A stretch of DNA of 10,869 bases from Cyclobacteriaceae bacterium. GTDB lineage: Bacteria; Bacteroidota; Bacteroidia; Cytophagales; Cyclobacteriaceae. Numbering within the stretch: position 1 is the stretch's first letter; the number at the start of each line of letters is the position of its first letter. The position numbers and the translations under genes were made by a program. The DNA is taken from contig JAOTYN010000103.1 of assembly GCA_029861825.1 (NCBI GenBank), positions 1 to 10,869 of the forward strand, in the 5' to 3' direction. Of this stretch, positions 6,231 through 10,869 are shown piece after piece. Below the pieces are notes generated by a model. That model worked only from the letters and a program-made list of their open reading frames with translations. It did no database searches and was not told the origin of the DNA.

Positions 6231-6247
6231 GTAAATATTCTCAAAAA

Positions 6248-7582
6248 TTAACGCTGGAAACTAAGCCTCTTTCCCCAACTCGACTCGTAGAAATTACCGT
6301 TACTAAACACCAATGATCCCGAGACTATAGTATGGGTTACCTGCGAGCGGAAGGTAGTACCCAGAAAGGGCGACCAACCACATTTGGATAGAATAGTAGG
6401 GGGGGTAACTTTCCAGGGACTTTCAGGGTCAACCAATACCATATCTGCATAGTAGCCTTCTCTAAGAAACCCTCTTTCTTTTACTTGAAAAAGTATGGCT
6501 GGATTGTGGCACATCTTTTCCACTAACCTTTCCAAACTGATCTTCCCCTGGTGGTGAAACTCCATCATAGCAACCAGGGCATGCTGTACCAACGGCCCTC
6601 CTGAGGGTGCACTGGTGTAGAGATCAGTTTTCTCTTGCCAGGTATGTGGGGCGTGATCGGTTGCCACCACATCAATGCGATCGTCAAGCAATGCCTTCCA
6701 AATACCAGCCCGGTCCTCAGCAGTTTTGATGGCAGGGTTCCACTTAATAGCGCTACCCTTATCAGCATAGTCCTGATCACTGAACCACAGGTGATGTATA
6801 CAGGCCTCTGCCGTAATGCGTTTCTGTTCCAGGGGCAGAACATTATTGAACAGATCGGTCTCCCGGGCGGTGGATATATGGAGAACATGCAACCTGGTAT
6901 CATGCTTTCGCGCCAATTTGACGGCTTTTTGGGAACTGATAAAGCAAGCTTCCGCGCTGCGGATTTTAGGATGATTGGCAAAGGGGATGTGGTCCCCGTA
7001 TCGATCCTGATAGTCCTGCAGATTCCGTCGGATGGTGGCCTCGTCTTCACAGTGGACTGCTACCGGCAAATGTGCCGCTGCAAAGAGTCCTTCCAGCACT
7101 TGTTCATCATCCACCAGCATATTACCTGTACTGGAACCCATGAACACTTTTATACCGCATACTTGTGATCCATCGGTTTTCAAAACCTCGTTCAAATTAT
7201 CGTTGGATGCCCCCATGAAGAAGGAGTAGTTGGCCAGTGATTTGCGGGAGGCTAGTTGATATTTCTCCTCCAGTAGTTCTTGAGTTAAGGTAGGTGGTTT
7301 GGTGTTGGGCATTTCCATGTAGGAGGTAATTCCGCCGGCCACCGCCGCTCGGGACTCCGTGTAAATGTCTGCTTTGTGAGTCAGCCCAGGCTCTCTGAAA
7401 TGTACCTGGTCATCAATACACCCCGGTAATAGGAGTTTTCCCTGAGCGGCAATTTCCTTAGCAGCAGGATCGGAAATAGTAGGGGCTATTTTTTCGATCT
7501 TTTGGCCTTTAATCAACAGATCGGTTTCTGCGATCGTACCGTCGGTAACCAGGCGAGCCTCTTTAATTAAGATCGAAGACAT
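6248..7582 (-). CDS. pyrC: Dihydroorotase
   Basis: A 444-aa amidohydrolase predicted to cyclise N-carbamoyl-L-aspartate to dihydroorotate in pyrimidine synthesis, in the cytoplasm. Seen: N-terminal beta segment, then D-D-Q-V-H-F-R-E-P-G-L-T-H at residues 57-69, the M-E-M-P-N-T-K-P-P segment (89-97), G-I-K-V-F-M-G-S-S-T-G with Lys145 (candidate carboxylated lysine), V-A-V-H-C-E-D-E with His177, H-V-L-H-I-S-T-A-R with His235, and A-T-D-H-A-P-H with catalytic Asp309. The first metal-binding motif, usually H-x-H, reads Q59-V-H61. I recall D-D-Q-V-H in other Bacteroidota dihydroorotases but cannot verify it here. Hydantoinase or allantoinase are alternatives, made less likely by F-R-E-P-G and by the A-P-S-G-G-P-L-V-Q segment. 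No other pyr genes are in the window. It is divergent from the helicase. Confidence 0.9.
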   Translation of the reverse strand: MSSILIKEARLVTDGTIAETDLLIKGQKIEKIAPTISDPAAKEIAAQGKLLLPGCIDDQVHFREPGLTHKADIYTESRAAVAGGITSYMEMPNTKPPTLTQELLEEKYQLASRKSLANYSFFMGASNDNLNEVLKTDGSQVCGIKVFMGSSTGNMLVDDEQVLEGLFAAAHLPVAVHCEDEATIRRNLQDYQDRYGDHIPFANHPKIRSAEACFISSQKAVKLARKHDTRLHVLHISTARETDLFNNVLPLEQKRITAEACIHHLWFSDQDYADKGSAIKWNPAIKTAEDRAGIWKALLDDRIDVVATDHAPHTWQEKTDLYTSAPSGGPLVQHALVAMMEFHHQGKISLERLVEKMCHNPAILFQVKERGFLREGYYADMVLVDPESPWKVTPPTILSKCGWSPFLGTTFRSQVTHTIVSGSLVFSNGNFYESSWGKRLSFQR

Positions 7583-7589
7583 GGTCCTG

Positions 7590-7597
7590 CAAGTATA
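7590..7597 (-). promoter_or_regulatory. Possible -7 element of pyrC
   Basis: The minus strand reads TATACTTG, one mismatch from TAnnTTTG, ending exactly 7 nt before the pyrC ATG (7582). No clear -33 TTTG is seen, and a very short or absent leader would result. Confidence 0.45.
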
Positions 7598-7638
7598 CGA
7601 TTTTTCCCATATTTATTTTTTCCAGGGTTATTAAATTT

Positions 7639-7646
7639 TAGCTTTG
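7639..7646 (+). promoter_or_regulatory. -7 element of the DEAD-box helicase gene
   Basis: TAGCTTTG matches TAnnTTTG exactly. TTTT at 7616-7619, 19 nt upstream, is a three-of-four match to the -33 TTTG. Transcription would start around 7652-7654, very close to the ATG at 7661. Confidence 0.6.
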
Positions 7647-7660
7647 AAAAATTGCCTAAC

Positions 7661-8977
7661 ATGGAGGTCTCAAAAAAAGGGTTTGGTCAATTTAAGCTGA
7701 ACAAACAGTTGTGGCAGGCACTGGACGATCTGCAGTTTGCGCAGCCTACGGATATTCAAAAGCAGGCTATCCCGCTGATCCTGGCGGGTCACGATGTGAT
7801 GGGAATTGCCCAAACCGGCACCGGTAAAACCGCGGCGTTTGTCTTACCGCTTTTAATGAAAGTGAAGTTTGCCCAGGGTCACAGCCCCAGGGCCTTGATC
7901 TTAGCCCCGACACGGGAGCTGGTAGACCAAATCAAGGACCATATCGATCAACTTTCCAAATACACTGACATTCGGTCTCTGGCGTTGTATGGCGGAATAG
8001 GACCAAGCCAGCAGATAGCCGCTTTACAACAGGGTGTAGACCTAGTGGTGGCTACTCCCGGTAGATTCATGGATCTTTATAGCCGTCAGGAATTGGCAGT
8101 TAGGGAAATAAGCACCCTGGTTCTGGATGAAGCCGACAAAATGATGGATATGGGTTTCATGCCCCAGATCCGCGGTATTTTGGAAGTAATACCCGTCAAA
8201 AGACAAAACCTGCTTTTCTCCGCCACCATGCCTCCCAAGGTAATGGGATTATCAGAGGAATTTCTGGAATACCCACAGGTGGTGGAAGTGACTCCTTCGG
8301 CCACTACTGCCGATACGGTAGAGCAGTACTGCTATGAAACCCTCAACTTCAAAACCAAAATAAACTTGCTGGCACACTTATTGGCTAACACCGCGGAATT
8401 CACTAAAGTGATCGTCTTTACCCGTACTAAAAAGATAGCCGACAATATTTACAAATTTCTGACCCGTACCGCTGAAGGTGAAGTCCTGGTGATCCACAGC
8501 AATAAAGCTCAGAATACCCGATTGAATAGTATTCAGGCCTTCAAGCAGGGAGATGTTAGAATCTTAGTAAGCACCGATGTATCTGCCAGGGGCATCGATG
8601 TCTCCATGGTTAGCCATGTGATCAATTTTGAGGTTCCGCTGGTTTATGAAGACTATGTCCACCGAATCGGTCGCACTGGACGAGCTCGAAATACCGGAAC
8701 GGCCATTACGTTTTTCAATAAGGCCGAAGAATTTGACATTCGCAATATTGAAAAATTAATTAAAGCCAGTATACCATTAAGGGCTCTGCCGGAGGAGGTA
8801 CAGACTCCTGCAACAAGCTTTGAGGAAGAACAAGAGATGGCGCGAATTATTGACCGACAAAAGAAACGAACCGATCCCAACTATCAAGGAGCTTTTCATG
8901 AGAAAAAAAACAAAAAGAGCACTAAAAAAGGTCGTTCAAAGAAAAGGCGTTCCTCGAAATACTCCTCTAGGAAGTGA
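7661..8977 (+). CDS. DEAD-box ATP-dependent RNA helicase
   Basis: A 438-aa superfamily 2 helicase that unwinds or remodels RNA with ATP, in the family of RhlE/CsdA/DbpA-type enzymes acting in ribosome assembly, cold response or RNA decay. Motifs seen in order (numbering from ATG 7661): Q motif (F-A-Q-P-T-D-I-Q), motif I A-Q-T-G-T-G-K-T (50-57), P-T-R-E-L, T-P-G-R, D-E-A-D (156-159), S-A-T (187-189), V-I-V-F-T-R-T, S-T-D-V-S-A-R-G-I-D and H-R-I-G-R-T-G-R (334-341). All catalytic residues are present. The C-terminal tail (from about 414) is very basic, K/R/S-rich and probably binds RNA. Start: ATG 7661 gives M-E-V-S-K-K; an in-frame TTG at 7652 would add M-P-N and sit at the predicted transcription start, so it is less likely. 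The A-run in the tail forms an in-phase slippery heptamer. Confidence 0.95.
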   Translation: MEVSKKGFGQFKLNKQLWQALDDLQFAQPTDIQKQAIPLILAGHDVMGIAQTGTGKTAAFVLPLLMKVKFAQGHSPRALILAPTRELVDQIKDHIDQLSKYTDIRSLALYGGIGPSQQIAALQQGVDLVVATPGRFMDLYSRQELAVREISTLVLDEADKMMDMGFMPQIRGILEVIPVKRQNLLFSATMPPKVMGLSEEFLEYPQVVEVTPSATTADTVEQYCYETLNFKTKINLLAHLLANTAEFTKVIVFTRTKKIADNIYKFLTRTAEGEVLVIHSNKAQNTRLNSIQAFKQGDVRILVSTDVSARGIDVSMVSHVINFEVPLVYEDYVHRIGRTGRARNTGTAITFFNKAEEFDIRNIEKLIKASIPLRALPEEVQTPATSFEEEQEMARIIDRQKKRTDPNYQGAFHEKKNKKSTKKGRSKKRRSSKYSSRK

Positions 8978-9046
8978 AGGAATAAGGTATTCTAAGAAAA
9001 ATTTTTCGGTTCCCGTAATTTAGGTAGTAAAATTCCCATTATCTTC

Positions 9047-9146
9047 TATATTTGTAAACAGAAAGATGGATAAGTCTTTCTTTCCATAGCTGGTTGAGAA
9101 GATCTTGGGGGTAAGTCTAGTACTTCCCTCAAGATTCTTTTTTTTT
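9047..9146 (+). ncRNA. Candidate small RNA, or structured 3' UTR of the helicase message
   Basis: The 194-nt gap 8978-9171 has no convincing coding region. It contains TATATTTG at 9047-9054, an exact TAnnTTTG match, whose transcript would start near 9061. From there a first hairpin (GAAAGA/TCTTTC, 9061-9080, or the competing ATGGA/TCCAT, 9066-9070 with 9083-9087) is followed by a strong terminator ending at 9146, giving a transcript of about 86 nt. No good -33 element is seen, so the alternative is that everything is the helicase 3' UTR. The low confidence reflects this. Confidence 0.35.
9102..9146 (+). terminator. Intrinsic terminator downstream of the helicase
   Basis: The stem ATCTTG (9102-9107) pairs with CAAGAT (9130-9135). 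It continues through one G-T and three G-C pairs (9108-9111 with 9126-9129), a bulged T9112 and AAGT/ACTT (9113-9116 with 9122-9125) around a CTAGT loop. Nine Ts follow (9138-9146). It lies about 125 nt after the helicase stop and works for the + strand only. Confidence 0.88.
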
Positions 9147-9171
9147 ATGCCCACTCTAAAATCATTCCGCA

Positions 9172-10713
9172 CTACTTCAGCTTAAGACGGTCCTCTTGAT
9201 TTACCAGCTCCCAAGCTGTATAATAGATCAATTCCGTACGTTTTTTCAGTAGGTCGAAGCGGATCTTTTCAACGGTATCGCTAGGTCGGTGATAATCCTC
9301 ATGTGTACCGTTAAAATAGAAAATAATAGGGATGTTATGTTTGGCAAAGTTATAGTGATCGGACCGGTAGTAGAACCTGTTGGGATCATCTGGAGCGTTA
9401 TAGGTGTAGTCAAGTTGCATTTGGGTATAGAGGGCATTAACCCCTTCGTTAATGGCGTGCAATTGTGGTGAAAGTCTGTCCGCACCGATCACATATACAT
9501 AGGCCGGCTGGTCGTGATGCTTCTTATCCACTCTTCCAATCATATCGATATTCAGATTGGCTACGGTTTTTTCCAGAGGAAAAACGGGATTATCGACATA
9601 GTAGGAAGACCCCAGCAACCCTTTTTCCTCACCGGTTACTGCCATGAACAACAAACTGCGACGGGGGCCGTGGCCATCGGACTTGGCTTCAGCGAAGGCC
9701 TGGGCAATTTCCAATACGGCTACCGTGCCAGATCCGTCATCGTCCGCACCGTTATAGATTTCATCGCCGTCGACTCCCTCATGATCGTAATGGGCAGTGA
9801 TCACTACCAATTCATCTTTTTTATCGGTGCCTTCTATGAAACCCAGCACATTTTCAGTGGTGATCTCCACACTCATTTTCTGCGCCTTTACTCCAATGGA
9901 TGAGGCATTTATCTTGCGCAGGGGGTTTTTGGGGGATTTTTTCTGCATAGCTGAATTTAAGATATCAAGCTTGGTGTCCAGGAGCTCGGCCGCCAGTTGG
10001 GGGTGACCAAAAAACATCATCACATCACCCGCCTCCGCCGCTTCCCGATCTATACTACTTTGAACAAAGTATTTGCCGTATTCTTTTAGATACTGATCAA
10101 AAGCTTCCTTACTATCTGTATTGATGATAAAGAATCCCCTGGCCCCTTGCTCCTGGGCAATTTTCACTTTGCGACTGCGATCGGTTCGTGAATCAGCATA
10201 GAACACCACCATATGGTCTTTTACATCCAAATCTTGGTAATTCTCAAGTTCACCCTGGCCTACAAAGCGCAAGTTGATGATAGTTTCTTCCGGTAAATTT
10301 ACGTTACCGTAAAACAACAGATCTTCCTGATGATTCCATTGCAGGTTTCCACGGGACAAATAGATATCCTGATAGTGATTTCTGTAGAGCTCGAACCTTT
10401 GCTGATAGCCCCACCCTTCATTCCCCTTGACTACGGCACTTAGGTTATTATCAACAAAATGTTGTTCAATAAGCGCTGCGGCCATTTTTTGACCACGGGC
10501 TCCGGTTTCACGACCTTCCAAGGCGTCGGAAGCCAAAATAATAAGGTAGTCCCTCAAATCTCCTTCCGTTATGGTACGGGCATATTGTTCCGCTATGGCG
10601 TCCCTCTCCAAAAACGGCTGCTCAACTTCCTTAAGTTGCCCAGAAGAGTTAAAGGAGTACCACATTAGACTTGCGGACAACAGCCATTTACTTGCATTGT
10701 TAACTGAAATCAT
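9172..10713 (-). CDS. Secreted M28 family zinc peptidase with PA-like insert
   Basis: A 513-aa metallopeptidase of family M28 (aminopeptidase-like), predicted to cleave peptides outside the cytoplasm. Seen: an N-terminal hydrophobic segment (about 9-20) that is probably a signal peptide, though with no clear cleavage site. A helical region with D-A-L-E-G-R-E-T-G-A-R-G (63-74) follows, then a PA-like domain (about 110-235) with V-K-D-H-M-V-V-F-Y-A-D and A-x-E-Q-G-A-R-G-F-F. The catalytic domain has all family metal and catalytic residues: H308-Y-D310, N-G-A-D324-D-D-G-S-G, T-G-E362-E363, N-I-D390-M-I-G-R and H475 in H-E-D-Y-H-R-P-S-D. E362 is the expected general base. It is monocistronic, has its own promoter, and converges on the helicase terminator region. 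Substrate is unknown. Confidence 0.93.
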   Translation of the reverse strand: MISVNNASKWLLSASLMWYSFNSSGQLKEVEQPFLERDAIAEQYARTITEGDLRDYLIILASDALEGRETGARGQKMAAALIEQHFVDNNLSAVVKGNEGWGYQQRFELYRNHYQDIYLSRGNLQWNHQEDLLFYGNVNLPEETIINLRFVGQGELENYQDLDVKDHMVVFYADSRTDRSRKVKIAQEQGARGFFIINTDSKEAFDQYLKEYGKYFVQSSIDREAAEAGDVMMFFGHPQLAAELLDTKLDILNSAMQKKSPKNPLRKINASSIGVKAQKMSVEITTENVLGFIEGTDKKDELVVITAHYDHEGVDGDEIYNGADDDGSGTVAVLEIAQAFAEAKSDGHGPRRSLLFMAVTGEEKGLLGSSYYVDNPVFPLEKTVANLNIDMIGRVDKKHHDQPAYVYVIGADRLSPQLHAINEGVNALYTQMQLDYTYNAPDDPNRFYYRSDHYNFAKHNIPIIFYFNGTHEDYHRPSDTVEKIRFDLLKKRTELIYYTAWELVNQEDRLKLK

Positions 10714-10720
10714 AGTCGTG

Positions 10721-10728
10721 CAAAGTTA
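10721..10728 (-). promoter_or_regulatory. -7 element of the M28 peptidase gene
   Basis: The minus strand reads TAACTTTG, an exact TAnnTTTG match, ending 7 nt before the ATG (10713). No -33 TTTG is found at the expected distance. The mRNA would have almost no leader. Confidence 0.6.
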
Positions 10729-10829
10729 ATATCGTAAGGTACCGTACGGGATATTTTTAATCAATAAAATTAGTACGAACGGTATTCCATATATTTAAAT
10801 TACCCATTACAAATATGCCAATTATAGGT

Positions 10830-10837
10830 TACCTTTG
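10830..10837 (+). promoter_or_regulatory. -7 element for a + strand gene beyond the window
   Basis: TACCTTTG matches TAnnTTTG exactly, in a 156-nt AT-rich intergenic region upstream of the minus-strand peptidase. No coding region begins before base 10869, so it would serve a gene just outside. Apart from this, the peptidase -7 element and a CCGTACGG palindrome at 10742-10749, I see nothing in 10714-10869. Confidence 0.5.
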
Positions 10838-10869
10838 TACAGTTTTTTAGGTGGTCAAAAAAATACAAT

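Noticed and set aside
6635..7168. Long + strand reading frame (177 aa) inside pyrC
   Set aside because: Antisense shadow of a clearly conserved enzyme; no recognisable motifs and no family resemblance.
8820..9023. Overlapping + strand reading frame (67 aa, lysine-rich) at the end of the helicase gene
   Set aside because: Its basic composition simply reflects the A-rich helicase tail read in another frame; it has no recognisable start context or family and only 46 nt extend past the helicase stop.
9514..9903. Plus-strand 129-aa reading frame opposite the M28 catalytic domain
   Set aside because: Antisense shadow of the conserved metal-binding region; no start context or motif of its own.

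Overview
The window reads as a chromosomal housekeeping segment of a Bacteroidota bacterium. Evidence for this: a long NusB with an N-terminal extension, the nusB–DUF1573–yajC–ybbR–coaE order, promoter elements of the TAnnTTTG (-7) type in front of several genes, weak Shine-Dalgarno signals, and a protein repertoire (DUF1573 lipoprotein, M28 peptidase, D-D-Q-V-H type dihydroorotase) that I associate with this phylum. Flavobacteriia-like or Saprospiria-like cannot be decided from the sequence alone. No insertion sequence, phage gene, CRISPR array or defence system was seen.

Positions 1-5357 (+ strand) look like one long operon: the end of a Glu/Leu/Phe/Val-type amino-acid dehydrogenase, nusB, a small YtxH-type membrane protein, NAD-type isocitrate dehydrogenase, a DUF1573 lipoprotein, yajC, a YbbR-domain membrane protein and coaE. 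Gaps are only 1-15 nt. The set mixes amino-acid and TCA-cycle metabolism with antitermination, Sec translocation, envelope functions and CoA synthesis. From idh to ybbR four genes share one reading frame. yajC and ybbR are separated only by a TGA and three codons, and ybbR has no ATG near its expected start.

Positions 5326-6247 hold an unrecognised 88-aa gene on the minus strand whose 3' end overlaps coaE, a short hibernation-promoting factor (HPF/RaiA) gene with its own promoter and intrinsic terminator, and a minus-strand tRNA-His(GTG) with a consensus TTTG-N19-TAnnTTTG promoter. The tRNA acceptor stem appears to contain two adjacent U-U mismatches.

Positions 6248-8977 hold divergent pyrC (dihydroorotase, minus) and a DEAD-box RNA helicase (plus), starting from a 70-80 nt shared intergenic region. 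The 194-nt gap 8978-9171 has a -7-like element, two hairpins and a strong intrinsic terminator, so it either ends the helicase message or encodes a small RNA. Positions 9172-10713 (minus) encode a secreted M28 zinc peptidase with a PA-like insert. The last 156 nt hold its promoter and a divergent + strand promoter for a gene outside the window.

Nothing here is a convincing new multi-gene system. The items most worth checking are the tRNA-His acceptor stem, the candidate small RNA, the near-leaderless promoter spacing, and the yajC/ybbR junction.
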